Positions 8,235 to 16,540 of a stretch of 64,000 nucleotides of DNA are shown here, piece by piece. Position 1 is the first letter of the stretch. Each line of letters begins with the position of its first letter. A program made the translations under genes and the position numbers. Under the pieces are notes generated by a model, which was given only the letters and a program-made list of their open reading frames with translations, was not told the DNA's origin and ran no database searches. Source of the stretch: VYDC01 sp963667515 (GTDB taxonomy: Bacteria; Chloroflexota; Dehalococcoidia; UBA2979); NCBI GenBank assembly GCA_963667515.2, contig CAXXXY010000011.1, positions 186,001-250,000 on the forward strand. The letters are read 5' to 3'.

Positions 8235-9077
8235 TCAGCTTCCGCGCGCGATCACCTCGACGTAGAGGCCGTGGAGCGCGCGCGGGTGGATCCAGTAGGT
8301 GCCGCCGTCGCCGCCGGCCACGTTGGCGCCCGCGGCCGTGGCGAGGGCCGCGCCGTCCGCGAGGTCGGGCACGCCGAAGACGACGACGTGCACGCCCTCG
8401 CCCTCCGGGTGCTCGCGGCCGGCGCGCCGATCCATGCGCGGCACCAGCGCCGAGGCCGGCGTCTGGGGGATGAGCAGCGTGAACATGCGTCGCCCGCCGC
8501 GCCCGACGCGCTGCCACTCCAGGTCGCCGTAGGGCTGCCGATGCAGCTCGCTCACCGTCTCCGTGCCCAGCAGCCGGTGGAAGGTGGCGATGGCGCGGTC
8601 GCGATCGCGCACGGCGAGCCCGATGTGCGAGAGCGCGTAGGGGGCGTCGGCCGGCGCCTCGATCGGGCTCTCCAGCTCGGGCGCGATCTCGAAGCGGACG
8701 CCGTGCGCGGCGAGCGGGTCGGGGCGCAGCCGGCCGCCCGGGCGCTCCTCGATCGCCGCGCCCGAGGCGCGCAGCACCGCGGCGAGCGCGTTGAGCTCGG
8801 GCGTGCGCCACACCGAGAGGTAGTAGCCCTCGCCGCGCGGGTTGCGCTCGTCGGCGCGCGCCTCCATGGCGCTCGCGAGCGGCCCGGCGCCGCTCGGCTC
8901 CATGAGCCGCACGGCGCCCTCGCCCGCGGCGCCCAGCTCGAGCCAGCGCGCACCCTCCTCGTCGTTGCGGCCGGAGTCGCCGGTGCCGAGCCGCAGCACG
9001 CGGCGATACGCCTCGGCCGCGGCGTCGAGGTCGGCGACCGCCACCTGGAGCTGCGCGTAGCGGAGCGGCTGCGTCAT
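8235..9077 (-). CDS. Two-domain VOC (glyoxalase-like) protein
   Basis: This 280-residue protein has two vicinal-oxygen-chelate modules, about residues 5-130 and 148-278. Each starts with a hydrophobic strand followed by an alpha-helix (YAQLQVAVADLDAAAEAY; LSHIGLAVRDRDRAIATF) and ends with a WIHPRALHGLYVEV-type strand. The His in LSHIG and the closing HG/E are candidate metal ligands. Such proteins are often ring-cleaving dioxygenases, isomerases or methylmalonyl-CoA-epimerase-like enzymes. It is a paralogue of the VOC protein at 19014, sharing an ERNPRGEGYY-type motif. GGGGGGA precedes the ATG at 9077. An amidase lies just upstream on the same strand. Confidence 0.82.
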   Translation of the reverse strand: MTQPLRYAQLQVAVADLDAAAEAYRRVLRLGTGDSGRNDEEGARWLELGAAGEGAVRLMEPSGAGPLASAMEARADERNPRGEGYYLSVWRTPELNALAAVLRASGAAIEERPGGRLRPDPLAAHGVRFEIAPELESPIEAPADAPYALSHIGLAVRDRDRAIATFHRLLGTETVSELHRQPYGDLEWQRVGRGGRRMFTLLIPQTPASALVPRMDRRAGREHPEGEGVHVVVFGVPDLADGAALATAAGANVAGGDGGTYWIHPRALHGLYVEVIARGS

Positions 9078-9142
9078 CGCTCGTCCCCCCGTCCTGGTCC
9101 GGCGCCTCGTCGCCCCACCTCGCCCAGGGCGCCCCGTCGAGG

Positions 9143-10567
9143 CTACGGCGCGCCGGCGAGGGCCGGCCAGCGATCCGCCCACGGCGCGATCGCCTCGAAG
9201 GCGGCGGAGGCGCGCAGCACCGCCGCGTCGTCCCGCCAGCGCCCCACGAGCTGCAGCCCGACGGGCAGCCCATCGACCTCGCCGCAGGGCGCGGTGGCCG
9301 CGGGCTGGCCCGTCAGATTGAAGGGGTAGGTGAACGCCGTCCACTCCAGGAAGCGGCGCGGCGTGCCGGCGACGGTGCCGGGGCCGTGATCGCCCGCCGC
9401 GAACGCCGCCACGGGCAGCGTGGGCGTCAGCAGCAGGTCGTAGCGCTGGAAGAAGCGGCGCACCGTCTCCGCGTAGGCGTTCTGCTCCAGCACGGCGCGC
9501 CCGTAGTCGGCGCCGCTGTAGCGCGCGCCCTGGCGCACCACATCGACGAGGCCGGGGTCGAGGCGGTCCTCGATCTCGGGGAGCCGCTCGGCGAAGAGCC
9601 CGGCCATGCGGCACGACCACATCACGTCGAGCACGGGGTAGGGGTCGCCCGCGTCGGGGTGCGCCTCCTCGACCTCGGCGCCCAGCTCGGCGAGGCGGCG
9701 CGCCGCGCCCTCGGCGCAGTCCGCCACCGCGGGCTCGACGGCGGCGAAGCCGAGGTCGCGCGACCAGGCGACGCGCAGCCCGGCGAGCGCGTCGCCACGC
9801 TCACCGCCGGCCGCCCCCGCCTCGGCAGCGGCGAGGTGGCCGCCGACCTTCGGCAGCGACCAGCGGTCGCGCGCGTCGGCGCCCTCCATCACGTCGAGCA
9901 TCAGCGCGGCGTCGGCGACGGTGCGCGCGATCGGCCCGGCGTGCGAGAGCGTCGAGCCCGCGGGCCACTGCGGCACGCGGCCGTAGGAGGGCTTGATGCC
10001 GTAGACGCCGCAGAAGGCGGCGGGGATGCGGATCGAGCCCGCGCCGTCCGAGCCCTGCGCGATCGGCCCGATCCCCGTCGCCACGGCGGCCGCCGCGCCG
10101 CCGCTGGAGCCGCCGGCGGTGCGGCCCTCCCGCCACGGGTTCTGCGTGGTGCCGTGGACGCGGTTGCTGGTGTCGCCCTTCCAGCCGTACTCGGAGGTGT
10201 TGCTCTTGCCCAGCATCACCGCGCCCGCGCCGTAGAGCCGCTCCACCAGCGGCGCGTCCTCGGTGGGCACGTCGTCGGCGTGCAGCAGCGAGCCACGCGT
10301 GGTGCGGATGCCGGCGGTCGCGGTGAGGTCTTTGATCGAGATGGGGACGCCCGCGAGCGGGCCAGCCGAGCCCTCGGCGTAGGCGCGCTCGGCGGCCTCG
10401 GCCTGCTGGAGCGCCAGGCCGGGCGTCGGCGTGACGAAGGCCCGCAGTCGCGGCTCCAGCGCCGCCAGCCGATCGAGCACGGCGCGCGCCACCTCCACGG
10501 GGGAGAGCTCGCGGCGCTGGTAGTGCGCGCGCAGCTCGGCGGCGGAAAGGGCCCACGGCTCGGTCAC
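9143..10567 (-). CDS. Amidase-signature family amidohydrolase
   Basis: This 474-residue enzyme carries the complete Ser-cisSer-Lys triad: Lys79 in VPISIKDL, cis-Ser154 in AGGSSGG and nucleophile Ser178 in GSDGAGSIRIP. These enzymes hydrolyse amides to acid plus ammonia or amine in the cytoplasm. Length is normal for the family. Without gatB/gatC nearby it is more likely a catabolic amidase than GatA. The -10-like TAGCGT lies close to the GTG at 10567 on the minus strand, suggesting a short leader. The two-domain VOC gene follows 65 bases downstream and may be cotranscribed. Confidence 0.9.
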   Translation of the reverse strand: MTEPWALSAAELRAHYQRRELSPVEVARAVLDRLAALEPRLRAFVTPTPGLALQQAEAAERAYAEGSAGPLAGVPISIKDLTATAGIRTTRGSLLHADDVPTEDAPLVERLYGAGAVMLGKSNTSEYGWKGDTSNRVHGTTQNPWREGRTAGGSSGGAAAAVATGIGPIAQGSDGAGSIRIPAAFCGVYGIKPSYGRVPQWPAGSTLSHAGPIARTVADAALMLDVMEGADARDRWSLPKVGGHLAAAEAGAAGGERGDALAGLRVAWSRDLGFAAVEPAVADCAEGAARRLAELGAEVEEAHPDAGDPYPVLDVMWSCRMAGLFAERLPEIEDRLDPGLVDVVRQGARYSGADYGRAVLEQNAYAETVRRFFQRYDLLLTPTLPVAAFAAGDHGPGTVAGTPRRFLEWTAFTYPFNLTGQPAATAPCGEVDGLPVGLQLVGRWRDDAAVLRASAAFEAIAPWADRWPALAGAP

Positions 10568-10644
10568 GGCGGCACGCTAGCCGATCGCGGCGCCCGCTGG
10601 CGACCGGCCGCGAGCGGGCGCGCCGATTCGAGGCTGGGGCGCGC

Positions 10645-11511
10645 CTACAGCTCGGCGGCGAGCGCGGCGACGAGCCCCGAGGCGCCGCCGACCACGGGCT
10701 CGCCGTGGCCGAAGACGACCGTCTCGAAGCGGAACGTGGCGAGCTTCGCCACCGAGGCGTTCGCCAGCGCGAGGTCGGAGCTGAAGCGCGGGTTGGGGCC
10801 GGTCACCCCGCGCTCGCCGCCGCCGTTCAGCGCGTCGCCCGCGATCAGCAGCCCGCCGGCGGGCTCCAGCACGCTGATGTGGCCGGGGGTGTGCCCCGGC
10901 GTCTCGACGATCTCCAGCCCGAGCTCGCGGTCGCCGTCGCCGACCGCGAGCGGGGGGCGCGGTGAGCGGATCGCGGCGAGGTCGGCGGCGCCGGCGTAGG
11001 CCGCGGCGTCGGGCGCGAGGCCGAGCACCTCCGGCAGGCTGCCGATGTGGTCGCCGTGCGCGTGCGTGAGGATGACGTGGCCGACCGCGCCCCAGCCGAG
11101 ATCGAGCGCGCCGAGCGCCGCCTCAATCTCTCCCGCGCTGCCCGGGACGCCGGTGTCGACGACGGCGGCCTCGCCGGCCCGCGCGAGCACGTAGGCGGAG
11201 ACGATGCCGAGCGGCACGCGACGCCACTCGACGGCGCCGGCGGGGGCAGAGGCGGCGGGGGTCGCGGTCGCGGCGGCCGCCTCGCTCATCGGGGTCGCGC
11301 TGGGCGGCGCGGTCGCCGTCGGGCTCGAGGCCGCGCTCGCGGGCGTCGAGGCGGGCGGCGCTGCCCCCCCGTCGTCGTCGTCGTCGCCGCAGGCGCCGAG
11401 CCCGATGCCGAGCACCGCGATCGCGACCGTGCCGCGCCCCAGATCGCTGAGGAAGAGGCGCCGGCTCAGCCCTCGCCCCGTCGTCCCTCGTCTGGCCGTC
11501 TCTCGTCGCAT
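10645..11511 (-). CDS. Tat-exported MBL-fold lipoprotein hydrolase
   Basis: This 288-residue protein has a twin-arginine signal (LSRRLFLSDLG) ending in a lipobox (GIGLGACG), an Asp run and an Ala/Thr/Pro linker, then a metallo-beta-lactamase domain. The metal motif is THAHGDHIG, followed by ETPGHTPGH, IAGDAL and VFGHGEP. It should be anchored on the outer membrane face and bind two Zn. The family includes glyoxalase II-like hydrolases and lactonases; the substrate is unknown. The Tat signal implies folding with metal before export. It is divergent from the SRPBCC gene at 11706. Confidence 0.85.
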   Translation of the reverse strand: MRRETARRGTTGRGLSRRLFLSDLGRGTVAIAVLGIGLGACGDDDDDGGAAPPASTPASAASSPTATAPPSATPMSEAAAATATPAASAPAGAVEWRRVPLGIVSAYVLARAGEAAVVDTGVPGSAGEIEAALGALDLGWGAVGHVILTHAHGDHIGSLPEVLGLAPDAAAYAGAADLAAIRSPRPPLAVGDGDRELGLEIVETPGHTPGHISVLEPAGGLLIAGDALNGGGERGVTGPNPRFSSDLALANASVAKLATFRFETVVFGHGEPVVGGASGLVAALAAEL

Positions 11512-11635
11512 CGTCAGGCGCTCCCGTTCGATGGCGCGCCCGCGAGGCGCTCACTCCGGGTACGTGCGGACGGCCGCCGAGGGATCGCCGCACGGTAGCC
11601 CGTGCGCTGCGACGACGGCGCCGGTGGACAGCTGT

Positions 11636-11651
11636 GTAACGCATCGGTTAC
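11636..11651. promoter_or_regulatory. Small dyad GTAAC-N6-GTTAC in the divergent MBL/SRPBCC spacer
   Basis: A 5-bp inverted repeat with a 6-bp spacer lies in the spacer between the divergent genes at 11511 and 11706. It is one of the few AT-containing dyads there and could be an operator for a small dimeric regulator. Evidence is position and symmetry only. Confidence 0.25.
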
Positions 11652-11705
11652 CGTACCGTGCGCACAGCCATGTCGCGCCGGCGCTCGCGCGCCCGCGTGA
11701 AGCCG

Positions 11706-12146
11706 ATGGGGGCAGCCACGGTGAAGTCGTACGAAGCGGCCGCGACCATCGCGGCCAGCCCCGAGGCGGTGTGGGCGATCCTCGTCGACGGCGCGGGCTA
11801 CGCCGGCTGGGACTCGGGCGTCATCTCCGTCGACGGCACGATCGGCGAGGGCGAGCGCATCACCGTCGTCTCGGAGGTGAGCCCGAAGCGCTCCTTCCCG
11901 GTGACCGTCTCCTCCTTCGAGCCTGGCCGGCGCATGGAGTGGACGGGCGGGATGCCGCTGGGCCTCTTCCGCGGCGTGCGCAGCTTCACGCTCGCCGCGC
12001 AGGACGACGGCTCGACGGCCTTCGCCATGCGCGAGGAGTACCGCGGCCCGCTGCTGCCGCTGATGTGGCGCATGATGCCGGACCTCGGCCCGTCGTTCCG
12101 GCAGTTCGCCGAGGGGCTGAAGGCGCGCGCCGAGGCCCCGAGCTAG
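11706..12146 (+). CDS. SRPBCC-family (polyketide cyclase/START-like) protein
   Basis: This protein of about 146 residues has the SRPBCC lipid-binding fold. It opens with a strand plus helix (TVKSYEAAATIAASPEAVWAIL in two parts), then the DGAGYAGWDS turn and GRRMEWTGGMP, and ends with the long helix FRQFAEGLKARAEA that covers the hydrophobic cavity. These proteins bind hydrophobic ligands or act as cyclases or AHSA1-like stress factors. The start is ambiguous: ATG 11706 or GTG 11721, the latter with GGGGGC upstream. Its TAG stop is within a CTAG. No partner gene identifies its ligand. Confidence 0.8.
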   Translation: MGAATVKSYEAAATIAASPEAVWAILVDGAGYAGWDSGVISVDGTIGEGERITVVSEVSPKRSFPVTVSSFEPGRRMEWTGGMPLGLFRGVRSFTLAAQDDGSTAFAMREEYRGPLLPLMWRMMPDLGPSFRQFAEGLKARAEAPS

Positions 12147-12285
12147 CCGCGGCGACTGACCGCCGCGCCTCGCCACCTCGCGTCGGCGGCCTCGCCCCGG
12201 CCGGGGCTCGCGAGTCCTGCCGAGGTTTGCGTAGCTTTGCCCGTTTCCGCGGCGCCCGCTGCCGCGGCAGGCGGTCCGCCGACGG

Positions 12286-12759
12286 CTATCGCGGTCCCGG
12301 CGCGCGCGACTCGGAAGTGACGGCGGCCGGCGCCGGGCGGCCGCCACCGCGCTCGAGACGGGCCGAGAGCAGCAGCAGCGCCACCGCGTGGAGCACCGCC
12401 ACCGCCAGCAGCTGCGCGGCCAGCGTGGAGCGCGAGGCGTCGTCGTCGAAGCGCGAGAGCAGCACCAGCAGGTAGAGCACCACCGCCAGCGCCAGCACCC
12501 GGCCGAACACCCCGCGCCAGCTGGCGGCGAGCCGCCTCATCGGGACGCGGTAGAGGTAGACCACGAGCACGATCACGTGCAGGACGACCAACGAGCCGGC
12601 GTAGAGCAGCGCCGGAACGGAGCTGCGCAGCTCCAGCAGTGGCAGCAGCACGAGCGAGGCCGCGAAGACCGCGATCGTCTTGCGCACGAAGAGCGGTCGA
12701 TCGAGTAGCTCGATGCGCACGCGCCGCCCCGCCTCTGCCTCGGACCATCCTCGGCGCAC
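12286..12759 (-). CDS. Small integral membrane protein, four predicted helices
   Basis: This 157-residue protein has a charged N-terminus followed by four hydrophobic stretches at about 28-46, 48-70, 85-105 and 114-132. The last 25 residues are Pro/Arg rich and likely cytoplasmic. I recognise no family motif. The start is a GTG at 12759 with no strong ribosome-binding site, so it may begin slightly downstream. It stands alone, convergent with the SRPBCC gene and divergent from the MetE-like gene. Coding status rests on the membrane pattern and lack of competing frames. Confidence 0.6.
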   Translation of the reverse strand: MRRGWSEAEAGRRVRIELLDRPLFVRKTIAVFAASLVLLPLLELRSSVPALLYAGSLVVLHVIVLVVYLYRVPMRRLAASWRGVFGRVLALAVVLYLLVLLSRFDDDASRSTLAAQLLAVAVLHAVALLLLSARLERGGGRPAPAAVTSESRAPGPR

Positions 12760-13089
12760 CCATTGTGCAGCGCCGCCCCCTACCCCGCGAGCCGGGGGCC
12801 CCGGCGACGCGACGGGCGGACGATCGTCCCGCCGCGGTGCGACGTTCGCACCTGTCGGCCCGCCGACCGCCTGCGCGACGCTGCGCGTGGCCCTGTCCCC
12901 TCAGGGTCGGCTCGGCGGTCGTGGGTGGCCTCTCTCCCCCGCACCGCCGGGCCGCCTCCCCCGCGCCCCCACGCCGCCAGGCGTCACCGGCGCGCGCAGA
13001 CGCCTCGACGAGTGGTATGAACGGCGCTCGGCGCGCTGGCGTCCGCGCCCGGGGGGCGCGGCAACGGCACGCCCAGCGAGGAGTCGGCC
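12760..13089. other. Intergenic region of 330 bp; candidate promoter only
   Basis: No gene is recognisable here. The only motif I see is TATGAA at 13016-13021 on the plus strand, about 70 bases before the MetE-like start, matching the TAnnnT -10 pattern and spacing seen elsewhere in this window. Confidence 0.4.
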
Positions 13090-14238
13090 GTGCAGCGCAG
13101 CACCGAGCGGATCCTGACGACGCACACGGGGAGCCTGCCGCGGCCCGACGCGCTGCTCCCGCTGATCTTCGCGCGGGAGAAGGGCGAGGAGCGCGATCCG
13201 GCAGAGCGCGCGGCCGCGACGCGGGGCGCCGTGCACGACATCGTGCGGCAGCAGCTCGACTCCGGCATCGACGTGCTGAACGACGGCGAGCAGGGGAAGT
13301 CGAGCTACGCGACCTACGTGCAGAACCGCCTCGAGGGCTTCGACGGCGAGCCCGTCACCCCGGCCGCCGTCACCGACCCCGACTTCCCCGAGTACTTCGC
13401 GCGGACCGCGGCGCAGCGCGCCGGCGCCACCAACCCGCTGCTGCGGCGCCCCTGCACCGGCCCGATCCGCTACCGCGACGTCGAGGAGCTGCGCAGCGAG
13501 CTCGATGACTTCGCGGCGGCGCTCCAGGGCGTCTCCCCCACCGACACGTTCCTCTCCGCCGCGTCGCCCGGCATCGCCTCGATCTTCATCCCCAACGAGC
13601 ACTACGCGACGCACGAGGAGTACCTGGGCGCGCTGGCCGACGCGATGAAGACGGAGTACGACGCGATCCACGCGGCGGGCTTCCTGCTGCAGATCGATGC
13701 GCCCGACCTCGCGCTCAGCCGGCCGCGCTACTTCGGCCACCTCTCGGACGAGGAGTTCCGATCGACGATCCGCACGCACGTGGAGGCGATCAACCACGCC
13801 ACGCGCGACATCCCGCCCGAGCGCATGCGCATGCACCTCTGCTGGGGCAACTACGAGGGGCCGCACCACCGCGACGTGCCGCTGGCGGAGATCGTGGACA
13901 TCGCGCTGGAGGCGCGGCCCAGCGCGCTCTCCTTCGAGGCGGCCAACCCCCGCCACGAGCACGAGTGGAAGGTCTGGAGAGACGTGCCTCTGCCCGAGGG
14001 GAAGATCCTCATCCCCGGAGTCCTCGACTCAACGACCAACTACGTCGAGCACCCCGAGCTCGTCGCGGAGCGCCTCGTGCGCTTCGCCCAGGTCGTCGGC
14101 CGCGAGAACGTGATCGCGGGGACCGACTGCGGCTTCTCCACGGGTGCCGGCTACATCCAGGTCGATCCCAAGATCACCTGGGCGAAGTTCCGCGCAATGG
14201 CGGACGGCGCCGCGCTCGCCAGCCGCGAGCTCTGGTAG
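13090..14238 (+). CDS. MetE C-terminal-like cobalamin-independent methyltransferase
   Basis: This 382-residue TIM-barrel protein is related to the catalytic half of MetE and to epoxyalkane:coenzyme M transferase-like enzymes. It opens with ILTTHTGSLPRP. The zinc ligands are visible: His and Cys in MRMHLCWGN, Glu in SFEAANPRHEHE, and Cys in GTDCGF. Family members activate a thiol for alkyl transfer; without the MetE N-terminal domain the acceptor may be homocysteine or another thiol. GAGGAG precedes the GTG at 13090. The B12-controlled gene follows 300 bases downstream, a suggestive setting because B12-independent methyl transfer and B12 supply are often linked. Confidence 0.85.
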   Translation: MQRSTERILTTHTGSLPRPDALLPLIFAREKGEERDPAERAAATRGAVHDIVRQQLDSGIDVLNDGEQGKSSYATYVQNRLEGFDGEPVTPAAVTDPDFPEYFARTAAQRAGATNPLLRRPCTGPIRYRDVEELRSELDDFAAALQGVSPTDTFLSAASPGIASIFIPNEHYATHEEYLGALADAMKTEYDAIHAAGFLLQIDAPDLALSRPRYFGHLSDEEFRSTIRTHVEAINHATRDIPPERMRMHLCWGNYEGPHHRDVPLAEIVDIALEARPSALSFEAANPRHEHEWKVWRDVPLPEGKILIPGVLDSTTNYVEHPELVAERLVRFAQVVGRENVIAGTDCGFSTGAGYIQVDPKITWAKFRAMADGAALASRELW

Positions 14239-14297
14239 CGGAGCCGCGGCGGAGCGCCGCGGCTGCCGGGCGCGCCCGGGCGGCGTGATAAGCTCGC

Positions 14298-14410
14298 GCC
14301 CGACGCGGAGTCCGGGGAAGCCGGTGTGATTCCGACGCTGTCCCGCAACTGTGACCCGCGCACCGCCTTCGGGCGTGCGCGGGGAGCCAGAGTACCGGCC
14401 CGCGCGACTG
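14298..14410 (+). promoter_or_regulatory. Cobalamin riboswitch
   Basis: The conserved core is present: GGGGAAGCCGGTGTGATTCC at about 14333-14352, CGCTGTCCCGCAACTGTGA at 14356-14374 region, and the B12-box segment GAGCCAGAGTACCGGCC ending at 14400. Spacing and order match AdoCbl-type riboswitches. A -10-like TAAGCT at 14289-14294 lies just upstream. It precedes the BtuF-like gene, which would be shut down when cobalamin is plentiful. Confidence 0.92.
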
Positions 14411-14475
14411 TCGGACCTGCGAGGACAGGCGGCGGCACGGCTGGCGCTCCCAGCGCTCGGCCTCGCCCTCTACCT

Positions 14476-14505
14476 GCCCCCTCGCACGCGTGGGGGCTTC
14501 TTCGT
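14476..14505 (+). terminator. Candidate riboswitch expression-platform hairpin
   Basis: GCCCCC at 14476-14481 pairs with GGGGGC at 14492-14497, with a 10-base loop, followed by CTTCTTCGTCC. It lies between the riboswitch aptamer and the BtuF-like ribosome-binding site, so it could act as the regulated terminator. The U-tract is imperfect. Confidence 0.4.
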
Positions 14506-14534
14506 CCCCCTCGCGATGCAGGGAGGGACGCTCG

Positions 14535-15539
14535 ATGCCCCGGATTCGCATGCCTCGAAGGACGGCCACCGCGCCGCTCGCCATCCTCGCGCTGCTCGCC
14601 GCGGCCGTGACCGCCTGCGGGGGCGACGCCGCGGAGCCTGCGGCCTCGGCGCCGGCCGCCGCAGCGGCGGGCGACGCCGCGCCGGAAGGCGTGGCCGCGG
14701 GCTTCCCGGTCACGATCGTCGGCTCCGACGGCCACGCGCTCACGCTCGATCGGCCGCCGACGCGCATCGTCTCGCACTCCCCGGGGGCGACGGAGAGCCT
14801 CTTCGCGATCGGCGCGGGGCCGCAGGTGGTGGCGGCCGACGAGTTCTCCGACTACCCGCCGGAGGTCGCCAACCTCGAGCGGGTGAGCTACACGGATCCG
14901 GACCCGGAGCGCGCCCTGGCGCTCCAGCCCGACCTCGTGATCCTCGCGGAGCAGCAGCAGCAGCAGGTAGAGCAGCTCCGCCGGCTCGGCCTGCCCGTGC
15001 TGTACGCGCGCGAGCCGGAGAGCGTCGAGGGCGTCTTCGACTCGATCCTGATGCTGGGCCTCGCCACCGGCCACGAGCCGGAGGCCGAGGCGCTCGTCGC
15101 GGAGATGCAGCGGCGCATCGGCGTGGTCGCGGCGCGCATCGCCGACGTGGAGCGCGGCCCCACCGTCTTCTACGAGCTCACGGACGACCTCTACACCGCG
15201 GCGCCGGAGACCTTCATCGGCGGCATGCTGCGGCTGCTGCGCGCGGAGAACGTGGCGGCCGGCGCCGCGAGCCCCTTCCCGCAGCTCACGGCCGAAGCGG
15301 TGCTTGCGGCGGACCCGCAGGTCGTGCTGCTGGCCGACGGCGAGTGGGTCAGCGTCGAGTCGGTGGCGGAGCGCCCTGGCTGGGCGGGGGTCGCCGCCGT
15401 CACGAGCGGCCGCGTCTACCCCATAGACCCGGACCTCGGGAATCGGCCGGGGCCGCGCATTGTCGACGCCATCGAGCAGATGGCGCGCGCGATCTACCCG
15501 GAGCGCTTCCCCGAGGGAGCGACCGCCGCCACGCCCTGA
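14535..15539 (+). CDS. btuF: BtuF-like cobalamin-binding ABC lipoprotein
   Basis: This substrate-binding protein of 334 residues has a lipoprotein signal (AAAVTACGG), an Ala-rich linker and a periplasmic-binding helical-backbone domain: PPTRIVSHSPGATESLFAIG, then EFSDYPPEV and QPDLVILAEQQ. These match BtuF/FhuD-type proteins for B12 or siderophores. The cobalamin riboswitch 130-230 bases upstream makes B12 the likely ligand. GGAGGG lies before the ATG at 14535. No btuC or btuD gene follows, so the permease and ATPase must lie elsewhere. Length and fold look complete. Confidence 0.88.
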   Translation: MPRIRMPRRTATAPLAILALLAAAVTACGGDAAEPAASAPAAAAAGDAAPEGVAAGFPVTIVGSDGHALTLDRPPTRIVSHSPGATESLFAIGAGPQVVAADEFSDYPPEVANLERVSYTDPDPERALALQPDLVILAEQQQQQVEQLRRLGLPVLYAREPESVEGVFDSILMLGLATGHEPEAEALVAEMQRRIGVVAARIADVERGPTVFYELTDDLYTAAPETFIGGMLRLLRAENVAAGAASPFPQLTAEAVLAADPQVVLLADGEWVSVESVAERPGWAGVAAVTSGRVYPIDPDLGNRPGPRIVDAIEQMARAIYPERFPEGATAATP

Positions 15540-15617
15540 CCGGCGCGATCGCTCGGGCACGCGAGGCGTCGCGGCGAGCGCCCCGCGAGCTGCTATCGTC
15601 GCGCGCGGGGGCCGCGC

Positions 15618-16515
15618 ATGACCGTCGTCGACACGCAGATCCACTTCCGCGACGTCGAGCGGCCCGGCCGCCCCGTCGACCCGAACATGCACACCGGCCT
15701 CGGCGACGAGCCGTTTGGCCACGAGCGCTTCCTGCCGATGATGGACGCCGCCGGGGTCGACCGCGCCGTGATCGTGCCGCCCGGCTTCCTGCGGTCCAAC
15801 AACGACTACGCCCTCGAATGCGTGGCCGCGCACCCCGGTCGCTTCGGCGTGATGGGGCTGATGGACCCGACCGCGCCCGAGGCGCCCGACCTCGTCGCGG
15901 GCTGGCGCGAGCAGCCAGGGATGCTGGGGCTGCGCGGCTCGGTGACGGAGCTCGGGCGCGCGCGCTGGGTCTCGGAGGCGGCGATCGAGCGCTTCTGGGC
16001 CGCCTGCGCCGAGCATCGGCTGCCGATCACCGTGATGGCGGCGGGCGCGCTCGACTACGTGGAGGCGCTGGCCACGCGGCACCCGACGCTGGCGCTCTCG
16101 ATCGACCACCTGGGGCTGCCGCGCATCGAGGCCGCGTGGGACGACGCGTGGTTCGCGCAGATCGAGGAGCTGGCCCGGCACCCGCAGCTCGTGCTCAAGC
16201 TCTCGACGCTGCCCGGCCGCTCCAGCGAGGCGTTCGGTGCTTATCTACTTGACGCAGGATACCTTGCGTCAAGTAGATAAGCACCAGGCGTTCCCCTTCG
16301 CCGACACGCACCGCCTGGCGCAGCACGCCTATGACACGTTCGGCCCGGAGCGGCTGCTGTGGGGCACCGACCACACGCAGACGCTGGGCCGCGGCCGTGC
16401 GAGCTACGACGAGGAGCTGCGGCTGATGCGCGAGGGCCTCGACTTCCTGAGCGCGGCCGAGCGCGACGCGATCCTCGGCGGGAACGCGCTGCGCTACCTG
16501 CGCTGGCCGGCCTGA
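15618..16515 (+). pseudogene. Metal-dependent amidohydrolase interrupted by a 50-bp palindrome
   Basis: This TIM-barrel amidohydrolase (amidohydro-rel/2-pyrone-dicarboxylate lactonase type) has TQIHFRD at the N-terminus, IDHLGLP mid-gene and GTDHTQTLGRGR near the end. The frame breaks at 16236 where a 50-bp inverted repeat plus an 8-bp target duplication was inserted. Removing 58 bp gives 840 nt, an uninterrupted 279-residue protein that aligns with the intact paralogue at 60410 (SSEAFPFADTH versus SLERAPFADVH). Translation now stops at 16280. It probably hydrolysed a lactone or decarboxylated a ring acid, followed by the alpha/beta hydrolase next door. Confidence 0.88.
16236..16285. mobile_element. 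50-bp perfect inverted repeat with 8-bp target-site duplication (MITE-like)
   Basis: Arms at 16236-16256 and 16265-16285 are exact 21-bp reverse complements around the 8-base loop GGATACCT. The arm GGTGCTTATCTACTTGACGCA is far more AT rich than the surroundings. AGGCGTTC occurs directly on both sides (16228-16235 and 16286-16293), a target duplication. This is the structure expected of two terminal inverted repeats left by extreme internal deletion of a transposon, or of a very short MITE. The parent family is not identifiable here; 8-bp duplications fit ISL3-like or IS256-like transposases. No second copy is in the window. Confidence 0.88.
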
Positions 16516-16540
16516 GACCGCGCGGGGAGGAGAGCGGTCG

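Noticed and set aside
5474..8473. 999-residue open frame on the plus strand
   Set aside because: Arg/Gly/Ala-rich composition, antisense to well-supported oxidoreductase and cytochrome genes; a GC-skew shadow.
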